NCBI RefSeq assembly: GCF_002237555.1
Contig: NZ_CP022540.1
Span: forward strand, 2,178,501 to 2,242,500
Length of the DNA: 64,000 nucleotides
Direction: 5' to 3'
Origin: Antarctobacter heliothermus
GTDB lineage: Bacteria > Pseudomonadota > Alphaproteobacteria > Rhodobacterales > Rhodobacteraceae
A model generated the notes under the pieces. That model worked only from the letters and a program-made list of their open reading frames with translations. It was not told the origin of the DNA and ran no database searches. This document shows positions 19,260 through 29,754 of the stretch, piece by piece. Position numbers and translations under genes: made by a program. Each line of letters starts with the position of its first letter. The stretch's first letter is position 1.

Positions 19260-19531
19260 AAAGGCACCTCATTAGGGTTGGGACCGTCTGTGTTGGGACC
19301 GGGGTGAGAGGGCAGGAGACGTCCTGCGGCGAGGAACAGGGCGCGGTCGGTCGCATTTTCAGGCAGGAGCGGGGTGGCTGGCCGGGCAGTCGCGTGACTG
19401 GCACGCCTTGCCATGATCGGGGGCCGAACATCGGTGGGCAAGTTTTCCAGCACAACAAGGTTACGGCACCGGGTGATCCCTGTGCCTCCGCGTCTTGCGG
19501 CTTTTGGCCGATGTTTGGCGCGACGTGCCAT
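19256..19531 (-). CDS. Doubtful 91-residue reading frame upstream of sucA
   Basis: A frame starting at ATG 19531 has GAGGA upstream and ends in ATGA overlapping the sucA start. The peptide is very basic at first (MARRAKHRPKAARR) and then proline-rich. I see no domain, and its third-position GC (about 60 percent by my count) is lower than in neighbouring genes. It could be a leader affecting sucA translation or simply non-coding spacer. Confidence 0.22.
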   Translation of the reverse strand: MARRAKHRPKAARRGGTGITRCRNLVVLENLPTDVRPPIMARRASHATARPATPLLPENATDRALFLAAGRLLPSHPGPNTDGPNPNEVPL

Positions 19532-19689
19532 CTGGTCCTCGTGTGTGCCCCGGGCCGTGCCCCGTGGCTTTCTGCGTGTTACCCGGTCCGGGAAAAGACC
19601 GGGCCGGGAAAGGGAGCTTTTGCCTCCCCGCTTTGTGCCAATTCGCCCACCGGCCAAATGTTCCGGCGGCGGGCGTCATGGGGCGGACG

Positions 19690-19760
19690 TTAACAGAGTG
19701 TAAAAACGCCTCTGTAAGCCCTTGATTTTTAACACCCGGAAACCTGTCCACGCGTGGACA
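19690..19760 (-). promoter_or_regulatory. Operator-like palindromes upstream of sucA
   Basis: The 541-bp space between sucD and sucA contains a perfect 16-bp palindrome TGTCCACGCGTGGACA (19745-19760). Nearby is a weaker dyad, TAACAGAG (19691-19698) against CTCTGTAA (19710-19717), inside an AT-rich stretch with runs of A and T. Both would lie upstream of any sucA-specific promoter. The regulator is unknown to me. Confidence 0.4.
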
Positions 19761-19775
19761 CGCCCCGGCGGGTAG

Positions 19776-19800
19776 GCCGGGCTTAAGCCCGGCTTACACC
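19776..19800 (-). repeat. REP-like palindrome downstream of sucD
   Basis: GCCGGGCTTAAGCCCGGC (19776-19793) is a perfect 18-bp palindrome followed by TTACACC, 7 nt beyond the sucD stop. It matches the element after sucB at 14704-14729 in core and flank. Confidence 0.6.
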
Positions 19801-20682
19801 TTAGCCGATGGCCTTCAGCACGGCCTCACCCAGCGTCGCGGGGCTGTCGGCGACCACGATGCCAGCCTCTTTCATGGCCTCGATCTTGCTCTCTGCATCG
19901 CCCTTGCCGCCGGCAACAATCGCGCCCGCGTGGCCCATGCGACGTCCCGGAGGGGCGGTGCGGCCCGCGATAAAGCCAGCCGTCGGCTTCCAACGGCCCT
20001 TCTTGCGCTCATCGGCCAGAAACTGCGCCGCTTCTTCTTCGGCAGAGCCACCGATCTCACCGATCATGATGATCGACTGGGTCTCATCGTCGGCCAGGAA
20101 CATCTCCAGCACGTCGATATGCTCGGTCCCTTTGATCGGGTCGCCACCGATGCCCACGGCCGTCGATTGACCCAGACCGATGTCAGCGGTCTGCTTGACC
20201 GCCTCATAGGTGAGCGTGCCCGAACGCGAGACCACACCAACGCTGCCACGCTTGTGGATGTGACCGGGCATGATGCCGATCTTGCAGGCGTCAGGCGTGA
20301 TGACACCGGGGCAGTTCGGGCCGATCAGACGGCTCTTGCTGCCTTCCAGCGCGCGCTTGACCTTCATCATGTCCAGCACCGGGATGCCTTCGGTGATGCA
20401 GATGATCAGCTCCATCTCGGCGTCGATCGCCTCAAGGATCGAGTCGCCCGCGAAAGGCGGCGGCACATAGATCACAGAGGCGTTCGCCTCGGTCACGGCT
20501 TTGGCCTCATGCACCGAGTTGAAGACCGGCAGGTCCAGATGGGTCTGCCCACCTTTGCCGGGCGTCACGCCGCCAACCATCTTGGTGCCGTAGGCGATCG
20601 CCTGTTCAGTGTGAAAAGTGCCCTGCGAGCCGGTGAGGCCCTGACAGATGACTTTGGTGTTTTCGTCTACGAGGACGGCCAT
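19801..20682 (-). CDS. sucD: Succinyl-CoA synthetase, alpha subunit
   Basis: 293 residues, full length. The CoA-binding Rossmann domain includes [22 protein letters not shown] (about 11-32) and [11 protein letters not shown] (about 120-130). The phosphorylated active-site histidine lies in [13 protein letters not shown] (about 246-258). With SucC it interconverts succinyl-CoA and succinate with substrate-level phosphorylation. AGGAAAG precedes the ATG. It belongs to the minus-strand suc block but is separated from sucC by a sulfotransferase-like gene. Confidence 0.96.
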   Translation of the reverse strand: MAVLVDENTKVICQGLTGSQGTFHTEQAIAYGTKMVGGVTPGKGGQTHLDLPVFNSVHEAKAVTEANASVIYVPPPFAGDSILEAIDAEMELIICITEGIPVLDMMKVKRALEGSKSRLIGPNCPGVITPDACKIGIMPGHIHKRGSVGVVSRSGTLTYEAVKQTADIGLGQSTAVGIGGDPIKGTEHIDVLEMFLADDETQSIIMIGEIGGSAEEEAAQFLADERKKGRWKPTAGFIAGRTAPPGRRMGHAGAIVAGGKGDAESKIEAMKEAGIVVADSPATLGEAVLKAIG

Positions 20683-20782
20683 GTGCTTTCCTGTCTTTGC
20701 TTCGGTTAGGTGCGGCGCGACTGCGCGGCGTCGGTTTGTGCCTGTGAACAGGCGAAACTGTAGGTCGGGGGTGTCGGATCGT

Positions 20783-21667
20783 TCATCGCCCCGCCTCCGG
20801 TCCCGCCGCCCAATTCCGGAATTCCGTCCGGCGGTCGGCGAAAAAGGTACTTTCGACCCAGCTCATGTCGTCAGCATTGAGCTGAGAGATCTTTTCACGG
20901 GTCTGCGCTGACAAGGCGGGGCGCTTCGGTGCGCGTGACCAAGGCGTCATGCGAGCGCGGAACGATGTATTTACACGTTTCGACCGCGAAGGCAGAGTTC
21001 CGGCGGGTAGACCGAGCACCGTCTGGAAATCCGTGATCAACCCGCCACCGTCGAGCCAACTTTCGTCAAAAAGGCGCACGTCCAGCGCATCTTGTCCGAC
21101 GGCAGAGCGCCACAAATCCAGCAGACGGGCAAAAGGCGCCGGGCCAAAGCGATCAACAAAGGCAGTCAACTCTTCGGCACTGGCAGTCTTGCGCAGCTGG
21201 TGGCCGAACAAGCTGACCAGCCATGTTTCCGGGCGACGAACATAGGCGACATAACGCACGTTCCCAAAAAGACCCGACAACCATTCTGCCAGTGCTGAAA
21301 TCGCTTCGGGGGTCATGAAGCGAGACACCAGTGCCTCGCTGGACCCGACCCAAGTTGTGAAACCACCGTTTGCAACCTGTGCCTCGAACTGTTCGCGAAA
21401 CGCATGTGCAACCGCATCCTGAGCGACGCGGTCCCCCTCCGGTATGCCCAGAACCGCGTTCATCGGTCGGCTGGGCACTGGCTGACCCGCAAGGGTAAAG
21501 GCCAGTACCTGCAGGTGGGGGTTGGTGCAGACCACGTCGGTCCGTGGATCCATCCTGCGATACCAGATGCTGCGCGCCAGCAATGCGTCCTCCTGCGCGC
21601 CCAACCATTGTTGAAGCGCGGTCGAGCCACATTTGTTGAAGCCGATATGTAGAATTGCGTCTGGCAT
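20783..21667 (-). CDS. Sulfotransferase-like P-loop protein between sucC and sucD
   Basis: 294 residues. The N-terminus [19 protein letters not shown] (about 4-22) is the 5'-phosphosulfate P-loop pattern of bacterial sulfotransferase-like proteins, and [20 protein letters not shown] (about 134-153) fits the second, 3'-phosphate-binding block (R and S). Such proteins may sulfate cell-surface glycans or other acceptors using PAPS; this one's substrate is unknown. It is on the same strand as its neighbours, 55 bp after sucC. It resembles the gene at 33255 inside the sdh operon in its P-loop and following segment. Confidence 0.72.
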   Translation of the reverse strand: MPDAILHIGFNKCGSTALQQWLGAQEDALLARSIWYRRMDPRTDVVCTNPHLQVLAFTLAGQPVPSRPMNAVLGIPEGDRVAQDAVAHAFREQFEAQVANGGFTTWVGSSEALVSRFMTPEAISALAEWLSGLFGNVRYVAYVRRPETWLVSLFGHQLRKTASAEELTAFVDRFGPAPFARLLDLWRSAVGQDALDVRLFDESWLDGGGLITDFQTVLGLPAGTLPSRSKRVNTSFRARMTPWSRAPKRPALSAQTREKISQLNADDMSWVESTFFADRRTEFRNWAAGPEAGR

Positions 21668-21722
21668 GAGCCTCGGTGTTCCAGCACAGGCGGTAGGGGG
21701 GCCGTTGGCCCGCCCCGAACGA

Positions 21723-22916
21723 TTACCCTTTGACCGCTTTCACGATCTTCTCGGCGCCATCTGACAGATTGTCAGCCGCGATGACGTTCAGCCCAGAGGT
21801 CGAGATGATCTCTTTGCCCTTCTCCACATTGGTGCCTTCAAGGCGCACAACCAGCGGAACCTGCAGGCCGACCTCTTTGACCGCGGCGATCACGCCCTCG
21901 GCAATGACGTCGCAGCGCATGATGCCGCCGAAGATGTTGACCAGAATGCCTTTGACCTGCGGGTCAGAGGTGATGATCTTGAACGCCTCAGTGACCTTTT
22001 CCTTGGTGGCGCCACCGCCCACGTCGAGGAAGTTGGCAGGCTCCGCGCCGTACAGCTTGATGATGTCCATCGTCGCCATGGCAAGGCCCGCGCCGTTGAC
22101 CATGCAACCGATTTCGCCGTCGAGAGCGATATAGTTGAGGTCGTACTTGGACGCCTCCAATTCCTTGGAGTCCTCTTCAGATGTGTCGCGCAGTTCGGCG
22201 ATATCGGCGTGACGGTAGATCGCGTTGCCGTCAAAGCTCATCTTGGCGTCGAGGCATTTCAGGTCGCCCGTGTCAGTCACGATCAGCGGGTTGATCTCCA
22301 GCATCTCGACGTCTTTTTCGACAAAGATCTGGTACAGCGTACCCATCAGCGCGACGCACTGTTTGACCTGCTTGCCGGTCAGACCAAGGTTGAAGGCAAT
22401 GCGGCGACCGTGGAACGCCTGATACCCAGTGGCCGGGTCAACGCTGAACGACAGGATCTTTTCGGGGGTCGACTCGGCGACCTCTTCGATGTCCATGCCG
22501 CCCTCGGTCGAGGCAACAAACGACACTCGGCTGGTCTGACGATCGACCAGCAGGGCAAGGTAGAGTTCGGTCTCGATGCCAGAGCCGTCTTCGATGTAGA
22601 TCCGGTTGACCTGCTTGCCGACGTCGCCGGTCTGCTTGGTCACAAGGGTGCGGCCCAGCATACGCTTGGCCTCCATCTCGGCTTCCTCAACCGATTTGGC
22701 GAGGCGCACGCCGCCCTTTTCGCCTGCATCGGCTTCTTTGAAAGAGCCCTTGCCGCGGCCACCAGCGTGGATCTGCGCCTTGACCACCCAAAGCGGGCCG
22801 TCAAGCGCGCCAGCTGCGGTTTTTGCCTCTTCGGCTTTGAGAACGACGCGGCCGTCCGAGACAGGTGCCCCGTAGCTGCGAAGTAGGGCCTTGGCCTGGT
22901 ATTCGTGGATGTTCAT
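21723..22916 (-). CDS. sucC: Succinyl-CoA synthetase, beta subunit
   Basis: 397 residues, normal length. The ATP-grasp domain starts [19 protein letters not shown] and includes [16 protein letters not shown] (about 44-59). [21 protein letters not shown] lies near 199-219, and the nucleotide-proximal FLDVGGGA and [10 protein letters not shown] motifs lie near 264 and 294-303. It partners SucD. It is the first gene of its unit: the 187-bp upstream gap carries the TGTGATCACA pair 112 nt before the start, so this operon probably has its own regulated promoter. Confidence 0.96.
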   Translation of the reverse strand: MNIHEYQAKALLRSYGAPVSDGRVVLKAEEAKTAAGALDGPLWVVKAQIHAGGRGKGSFKEADAGEKGGVRLAKSVEEAEMEAKRMLGRTLVTKQTGDVGKQVNRIYIEDGSGIETELYLALLVDRQTSRVSFVASTEGGMDIEEVAESTPEKILSFSVDPATGYQAFHGRRIAFNLGLTGKQVKQCVALMGTLYQIFVEKDVEMLEINPLIVTDTGDLKCLDAKMSFDGNAIYRHADIAELRDTSEEDSKELEASKYDLNYIALDGEIGCMVNGAGLAMATMDIIKLYGAEPANFLDVGGGATKEKVTEAFKIITSDPQVKGILVNIFGGIMRCDVIAEGVIAAVKEVGLQVPLVVRLEGTNVEKGKEIISTSGLNVIAADNLSDGAEKIVKAVKG

Positions 22917-23028
22917 GGGTCGACTGTCCCCGTTTTGCTGCGGATTTGCCCTACCTATTCAGGGTCTGGCGCGGGTTTGAACCGCTATTTTGCCGCATGG
23001 GCGGTTTCGGGGGTAGGTTTCCGACATT

Positions 23029-23059
23029 TGTGATCACACCCCCGAAAGCTGTGATCACA
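23029..23059 (-). promoter_or_regulatory. Paired TGTGATCACA operator upstream of sucC
   Basis: Two identical 10-bp palindromes TGTGATCACA (23029-23038 and 23050-23059) have centres exactly 21 bp apart, two helical turns. The nearer one ends 112 nt before the sucC ATG. The same pair, with the same spacing, occurs upstream of sdhC at 30435-30465. Read toward the gene, the proximal copies share GTGTGATCACAAA plus ATGT. The regulator is not identified. Confidence 0.7.
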
Positions 23060-23103
23060 AATTAATCAAGGCTTGTATGCAAAGTGATTCGCGGTGAGCG
23101 CTA

Positions 23104-24297
23104 TCAGTTTAGCCAGACCATGAAGAGAAGGGCATCACCGCGGAACATCTGTTCAAACCGGCGCAGATTGCCGTCGTCCACAAGTGGCCCCTGTTCCATG
23201 TAGGGCAGCAGGCCATTGCCATGAACCCATGTCACGATGTCCACCGGAATGGGGGCCTGCAACAGTCGCGCAACATTGACCCCCGCTGCCGGTTCGACGC
23301 GCCAATGGGGTACCAGCAAGCGCCCCTCCAAAAGACCTTCGGCATCATCCAGGACCTTCATCCACACGGGGCCGGCGTCCTCGGGCAATTCGATGCCCAA
23401 GGCCGAGATCTGCCCAGCCCCAGGAATCCACTCGCGGTCGTTGTCGGTCTCCAGCGCCAGAAGATCCCAGAACCGTCGGTTTTGGGCGACCATGGCCAGC
23501 AGGTTTTCCCGCATGGCGCGGGTATGCGCTGGGTCCGGTTGCCGGTTCAGCGCGCCATAGAACATCGAAAATGTGTCGATCCAGCTTTCGAACCCACGCA
23601 GATAGCTGTGACGGGTGTTCGGCTGCGCGCCCCTCAGATCGGACATGGCATCAATGCTCTGGCTGACATCGGCGATGACCTCGGTTGGGTCAAACGCAAG
23701 GACGACATCGGTAATCGCCTCCAGCAGGTGAGTGTAGGCCGTCAACCATGCGGCATCCGCCGTATCAAACCGAACCACCAGACTGTTCAGATCACTCTGC
23801 GGCGCGGCGCGGCCAAAGGCAGCACGGGCGGCGGACATCAGACCCTCACCCTTATCCCGTGCGCCGTTTTCATTGATGTCGAACCAGACGCGTGTCAGGT
23901 CAAGGATCACACCAAAATCGCCCTGCACGTTAGTCAGCACGGCGCGCGCACCCTGCATGTCCGTACCAAGGTCGCGGAACAGATCGGTCACCAAGCCGGG
24001 GTAAAAGGGCGTGGCCTCAGGATTTGCGGGCAAGGGCAGCCGCAACACTGGCAGGTCCAATTTCCCGAAATCGGCATTGTGGCGATAGCGTAGTTGCAGC
24101 GTCTTTTCGATACCACGCAGGAACAGCACGCCGCCCAGGGCAAAGTCGCGCCCCGGGCTGGGTTGATCGTTTTCCAACGCCACGATCGTGTCCGTCAATC
24201 CGACACTTGAAACAAGCGGTGTCAGATCGATGTCCTGCGCGGCAGCAACGCTTGCCGTAAAGGTCAGGGCCAATAAGCTCTTGCGAAATAGCATCAT
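23104..24297 (-). CDS. Hypothetical secreted protein downstream of mdh
   Basis: 397 residues with a probable signal peptide (MMLFRKSLLALTFTASVAAAQ, cut near residue 21). The rest is soluble, with VWFDINENGARDKGEG (about 125-140) resembling an EF-hand or dockerin-type calcium loop, and no other recognisable domain. Similar roseobacter proteins are annotated as hypothetical. The start (ATG at 24297 or 24294) follows only three bases behind the T run of the mdh terminator and has no ribosome site, so it may be expressed by read-through or from a promoter inside mdh. The cellular role is unknown. Confidence 0.75.
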   Translation of the reverse strand: MMLFRKSLLALTFTASVAAAQDIDLTPLVSSVGLTDTIVALENDQPSPGRDFALGGVLFLRGIEKTLQLRYRHNADFGKLDLPVLRLPLPANPEATPFYPGLVTDLFRDLGTDMQGARAVLTNVQGDFGVILDLTRVWFDINENGARDKGEGLMSAARAAFGRAAPQSDLNSLVVRFDTADAAWLTAYTHLLEAITDVVLAFDPTEVIADVSQSIDAMSDLRGAQPNTRHSYLRGFESWIDTFSMFYGALNRQPDPAHTRAMRENLLAMVAQNRRFWDLLALETDNDREWIPGAGQISALGIELPEDAGPVWMKVLDDAEGLLEGRLLVPHWRVEPAAGVNVARLLQAPIPVDIVTWVHGNGLLPYMEQGPLVDDGNLRRFEQMFRGDALLFMVWLN

Positions 24298-24299
24298 GG

Positions 24300-24327
24300 A
24301 AAAAAGAATGCGCGCCCGAGGGCGCGC
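24300..24327 (-). terminator. Rho-independent terminator after mdh
   Basis: On the minus strand GCGCGCC pairs with GGCGCGC (24327-24321 and 24316-24310) around a CTCG loop, then ATTC and six T. It starts 30 nt after the mdh stop. Confidence 0.85.
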
Positions 24328-24356
24328 AATCAAGTATTTCAAATCGGCGGCAGCGT

Positions 24357-26234
<1,878 letters not shown>

Positions 26235-26300
26235 CACGGAAAGAACCGGAGCAGGTGTTTCAGGAACCGATCCTTCTGCGAAAAACCGGTTCCATGTCGA

Positions 26301-26621
26301 TCACGCATCGTCCCCCTTGGCAGGCAGCGCCTCGGCCAGTTCCTCAAACGCCTGACCGCTGGCGACAAGGCAGGTGATGCCATTGGCCATAGTCACGGTG
26401 ATGGTCCATGATCCAGAGTCGGGTGAGGCAAAAACCTCCATCACCGCATTGTTTGCGCCAAGGCCCATGCTTTGCCGGGTTTCACCGAACTTGGCGGCCA
26501 GTCTGTCGACCACCTCGTCGCGTGGGGCGCAGTGGCGCAGGTTCTGCGCCTCGACAATGTTGGCCGCGCCCAGCAGTAAGCCTGCCGCAAGCAGCGTCAG
26601 CTTGAAATATTTCTCCGTCAT
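26301..26621 (-). CDS. Small secreted hypothetical protein
   Basis: 106 residues. A signal peptide (KLTLLAAGLLLGAANIVEAQ, cut near residue 26) is followed by a compact domain with two cysteines (CAPRDEVVDRLAAKFGETRQ and GITCLVASGQ) that may form a disulfide, and a polar tail. Alphaproteobacterial proteins of this length and pattern are common and uncharacterised. AAAGGTGA precedes the ATG at 26621. It is convergent with the TauE-like gene. The 325 bp between it and the malyl-CoA thioesterase gene hold divergent promoters (a TTGACA at 26834) but no gene that I can support. Confidence 0.72.
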   Translation of the reverse strand: MTEKYFKLTLLAAGLLLGAANIVEAQNLRHCAPRDEVVDRLAAKFGETRQSMGLGANNAVMEVFASPDSGSWTITVTMANGITCLVASGQAFEELAEALPAKGDDA

Positions 26622-26946
26622 AGTGTCACCTTTCGGCTGCGCGCCGGGCCGATCTGGCGGATTGTCCGCAAGCCCGACACAGGGAATGTCCCCTCTGATC
26701 CGGGGCACCATCCTTGTGGCCTTATTGCCCCGTTGCCGCGTTCAACGACATGTCCCGATAGTCCGCTTGAGGCCGCTTAAAACAAGTTAACGCACCGCGC
26801 GTTGCATCGAATCCGCTAGGTTCGGTAGTCGGTTTGACACAAAAATACGCTGGTATTCTGCGGTGCGGCGTATTCGACCTTGAATTATCCGGCAAAAAAT
26901 GCGCATCTCCGCGCAACAAAATTTCGCCCCGTCAAGGGGGGCTTAG

Positions 26947-27807
26947 ATGGAGACCCCAATGGACCTGCGCGCGCGCCCTTACCGATCCGTTCTCTACATT
27001 CCCGGCTCCAAGGAGCGGGCGTTGGAAAAGGCCCGCGCCCTGCCCATCGACGCCATCATCTTTGACCTCGAGGACGCGGTTGCGCCGGGAGAAAAGACCG
27101 CCGCCCGCGAAACGCTGGCAGAAGCGCTGTCGCGCCCCTATGGCAATCGCACGCGCATCGTGCGCATCAACGGTTTCGACACCGAATGGGGAGAGGCGGA
27201 CGCCCGCGCCGCGGCAGCGATGGACTGCGATGCGATCCTGTTGCCCAAGGTAGAAACCACAGCACAGCTTGATGTGTTGGCTGCTCTAACGGACAAGCCG
27301 CTTTGGGCAATGATGGAAACCCCAATGGGTATGATGAACGCGGGCCAGATTGCCGCGCATCCGCGCCTGCAGGGGATGGTTATGGGGACCAACGATCTTG
27401 CCAAGGATCTTAATTCCCGTTTTCGCGCCGACCGCCTGCCGATGCTAACCGGGCTGGGGCTGTGCGTGCTGGCGGCCAAAGCCCACGGCGTCACCATCGT
27501 TGACGGTGTGTACAACGCATTCAAGGACGATGAGGGCTTGCAGGCCGAATGCGTCCAGGGACGTGATTTGGGTATGGACGGCAAAACCCTGATTCACCCG
27601 GCACAGGTCGAGATTGCCAATGCGGCCTTCGCCCCCGGGACGGATGAGATCGACCTCGCCCGCCGCCAGATCGATGCGTTCGAAGAGGCCGCCAAGGCCG
27701 GGCAGGGAGTTGCTGTGGTCGACGGAAAGATCGTCGAAAACCTACACGTTGAAACCGCCCGAAAAATGCTTGCCAAGGCCGAAGCCATTGCGGCTTTGGC
27801 TGAATAA
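26947..27807 (+). CDS. mcl2: (3S)-malyl-CoA thioesterase (CitE/Mcl2-like)
   Basis: 286 residues of the HpcH/HpaI-CitE barrel family, with DAIIFDLEDAVAPGEK (about 38-53; Asp/Glu for magnesium), RIVRINGFDTEW (about 73-84) and LWAMMETPMGMMNA (about 119-132). The length and the opening YRSVLYIPGSKERALEKA fit the Mcl2 thioesterase of Rhodobacter, which splits (3S)-malyl-CoA to malate, better than the longer Mcl1 lyase (about 318 residues). It serves the end of the ethylmalonyl-CoA pathway. ATG at 26947 follows AAGGGGGG; ATG at 26959 following GGAG is an alternative. Confidence 0.85.
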   Translation: METPMDLRARPYRSVLYIPGSKERALEKARALPIDAIIFDLEDAVAPGEKTAARETLAEALSRPYGNRTRIVRINGFDTEWGEADARAAAAMDCDAILLPKVETTAQLDVLAALTDKPLWAMMETPMGMMNAGQIAAHPRLQGMVMGTNDLAKDLNSRFRADRLPMLTGLGLCVLAAKAHGVTIVDGVYNAFKDDEGLQAECVQGRDLGMDGKTLIHPAQVEIANAAFAPGTDEIDLARRQIDAFEEAAKAGQGVAVVDGKIVENLHVETARKMLAKAEAIAALAE

Positions 27808-27840
27808 ACGCAGGTTCACGCCGAAACCATGGAGGCCAAT

Positions 27841-28386
27841 ATGCTGCTATTGATTCTCGGCGTCGCGCTCTGGTGGGGCGCGCATTTGTTCAAGCGGGTC
27901 GCTCCCGGTGTGCGCGCACCCATGGGCGACAAGGGCAAGGGCGTTGTGGCGCTGGCGATCGTTGTCAGTATCGTCCTGATGATCTTTGGCTACCGGATGG
28001 CGGACGGCGCCTTTTTCTGGGGACGTCACCCGGCCACCGTTGGCATCAACAACCTGATCATGATCTTCGCCCTGTACCTGACTTCACCGGGACCGTCCAA
28101 GGGGGCGCTGTTCTACAAGATGCGCCACCCGATGCTGACCGGCTTTTTCCTGTGGACCGTGGCGCACCTGTTGGTGAACGGCGACGTCCCCAGTTTTGTC
28201 CTCTTTGGGGGGCTGGGTGTCTGGGCGCTGGTGGAAATGGCAGTGATCAACCGGGCAGAGCCGCACTGGACGCCGAATTCCAAAGGCGCGATCAAGAAGG
28301 ATGCGATCTTTTTGGCTGCCTCTGTCGTATTGCTGGCGGTGATCGGCTATATTCATGGCCTTCTCGGCTATCCGGCCTTTGGATAA
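27841..28386 (+). CDS. NnrU family membrane protein
   Basis: 181 residues with about five hydrophobic helices and the NnrU pattern WWGAHLFKRVAPGVRAP (about 11-27) and KMRHPMLTGFFLWTVAHLL (about 94-112). NnrU-like proteins were first linked to nitrite and nitric oxide metabolism, but relatives (isoprenoid O-methyltransferase-like fold) are widespread and of unclear function. I start at ATG 27841 because GGAGG lies directly before it, inside the alternative ATG at 27829. It follows the malyl-CoA thioesterase by 33 nt and precedes a DUF1737 gene by 4 nt, so it is within the ethylmalonyl-CoA operon. Confidence 0.8.
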   Translation: MLLLILGVALWWGAHLFKRVAPGVRAPMGDKGKGVVALAIVVSIVLMIFGYRMADGAFFWGRHPATVGINNLIMIFALYLTSPGPSKGALFYKMRHPMLTGFFLWTVAHLLVNGDVPSFVLFGGLGVWALVEMAVINRAEPHWTPNSKGAIKKDAIFLAASVVLLAVIGYIHGLLGYPAFG

Positions 28387-28390
28387 GCCA

Positions 28391-28594
28391 GTGAAACTGT
28401 ATCGTTTCCTGTCGAGCGACGACACTTCTGCATTTTGCCACAAGGTCACCGCCGCGCTGAACGCTGGATGGGATCTACACGGCGGGCCGACCTATGCGTT
28501 TGACGCCGCCAACGGCGTCATGCGCTGCGGTCAGGCGGTGGTCAAGGATGCCCCCGGCACCTATTCCCCCGACATCAAGCTTGGAGAACAGTGA
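28391..28594 (+). CDS. DUF1737 small protein
   Basis: 67 residues, starting at GTG 28391 (KLYRFLSSDDTSAFCHKVTAALNAGWDLHG). The pattern of aromatic residues and GW-LHG-PTYAFD is typical of the DUF1737 family of small cytoplasmic proteins with no known function. It lies 4 nt after the NnrU gene and 3 nt before the mesaconyl-CoA hydratase gene, so all are surely cotranscribed. Whether it assists an enzyme here is unknown. Confidence 0.8.
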   Translation: MKLYRFLSSDDTSAFCHKVTAALNAGWDLHGGPTYAFDAANGVMRCGQAVVKDAPGTYSPDIKLGEQ

Positions 28595-28597
28595 CAC

Positions 28598-29626
28598 ATG
28601 GCAAAGACCAATCCGGGCCGGTTTTTCGAAGACTATACCGTGGGCGAAGTCATAGATCATGCCGTACCGCGCACCATCTCGGGCGGAGAGCGGGCGCTGT
28701 ATCACGCGCTCTACCCGATGCGGCACGCGCTTTATTCGTCCGATGAATTTGCGCGCGACTGCGGATTGTCTGCGGCCCCCATCGACGACCTTGCCGCGTT
28801 TCACATCGTCTTTGGCAAGACGGTCCCGGATGTCTCGTTGAATGCCGTTGCCAACCTTGGCTATGCCGAGGGGCGCTGGCTAAAGCCGGTCTGGCAGGGG
28901 GATACGATCCGGTCGCAATCCGAGGTGATCGGGGTCAAGCAGAACTCCAACGGACGCACCGGCGTGGTTTACGTTCGCTCACGCGGACTCAACCAGCGGG
29001 ATGAGGTAGTCATGGAATATGCGCGCTGGGTCATGCTGCGCAAACGAGACATGGACGCACCCGCCCCTGAGACAGTCATCCCCGAGTTGAAGAAAAGCCT
29101 TGAACCGTCCGACCTTGTGATCCCCGACGGACTGGATTTTTCCAGTTACGATTTCACACTCGCGGGGGAAAAACATCGCCTGTCGCACTACGAAGTTGGT
29201 GAAACCATCGACCATGTCGATGGCGTCACCATCGAAGAAGCCGAACACATGATGGCAACGCGGCTGTGGCAGAACACTTCAAAGGTGCATTTCGACATCA
29301 CAGCGCGCCCGGACCAACGTCTGATCTATGGCGGGCACGTCATTTCGATGGCGCGGGCGCTGTCATTCAATGGTCTTGCCAATGCGCAGATCATCGCTGG
29401 CCTGAATGGCGGCGCACATGCCAACCCCTGCCTTGCTGGCAACACGATCAAGGCGTGGTCAGAAGTGCTGGATAAGGCCGAAACCGCAGCCCCCGGTGTC
29501 GGTGCAATCCGCCTGCGGCTGGTCGCAACCAAAGGCGGCGCGCCGTTCGAGTTGAAGGGGCCGGATGGCAAGTATTTGCCGGACGTGCTGCTGGATCTGG
29601 ATTATTGGGCGTTGATGCCGGTCTGA
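28598..29626 (+). CDS. mch: Mesaconyl-CoA hydratase
   Basis: 342 residues with two hot-dog (MaoC-like) halves: GRFFEDYTVGEVIDHAVPRTISGGERALY (about 7-35) and HYEVGETIDHVDGVTIEEAEHMMATRLWQNTSKVHFD (about 198-234), the double-domain form known for Rhodobacter Mch. It hydrates mesaconyl-C1-CoA to β-methylmalyl-CoA in the ethylmalonyl-CoA pathway. The genes ecm and ccrA of the same pathway are in this window at 38.5 and 42.4 kb. The malyl-CoA thioesterase upstream in the same operon handles the later step, which supports the assignment. Confidence 0.93.
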   Translation: MAKTNPGRFFEDYTVGEVIDHAVPRTISGGERALYHALYPMRHALYSSDEFARDCGLSAAPIDDLAAFHIVFGKTVPDVSLNAVANLGYAEGRWLKPVWQGDTIRSQSEVIGVKQNSNGRTGVVYVRSRGLNQRDEVVMEYARWVMLRKRDMDAPAPETVIPELKKSLEPSDLVIPDGLDFSSYDFTLAGEKHRLSHYEVGETIDHVDGVTIEEAEHMMATRLWQNTSKVHFDITARPDQRLIYGGHVISMARALSFNGLANAQIIAGLNGGAHANPCLAGNTIKAWSEVLDKAETAAPGVGAIRLRLVATKGGAPFELKGPDGKYLPDVLLDLDYWALMPV

Positions 29627-29754
29627 GCCGGACCAATTAGCGGGCCTACCTTATCTCGGACCAAGTGAAAGCACCCGGTGTCTGTGGGGGAGGCTGCTGC
29701 CATGTCACCTTGACGTGACTTGCGTGCCGACGTCGGTCACGCTCTGTTTGAGCC

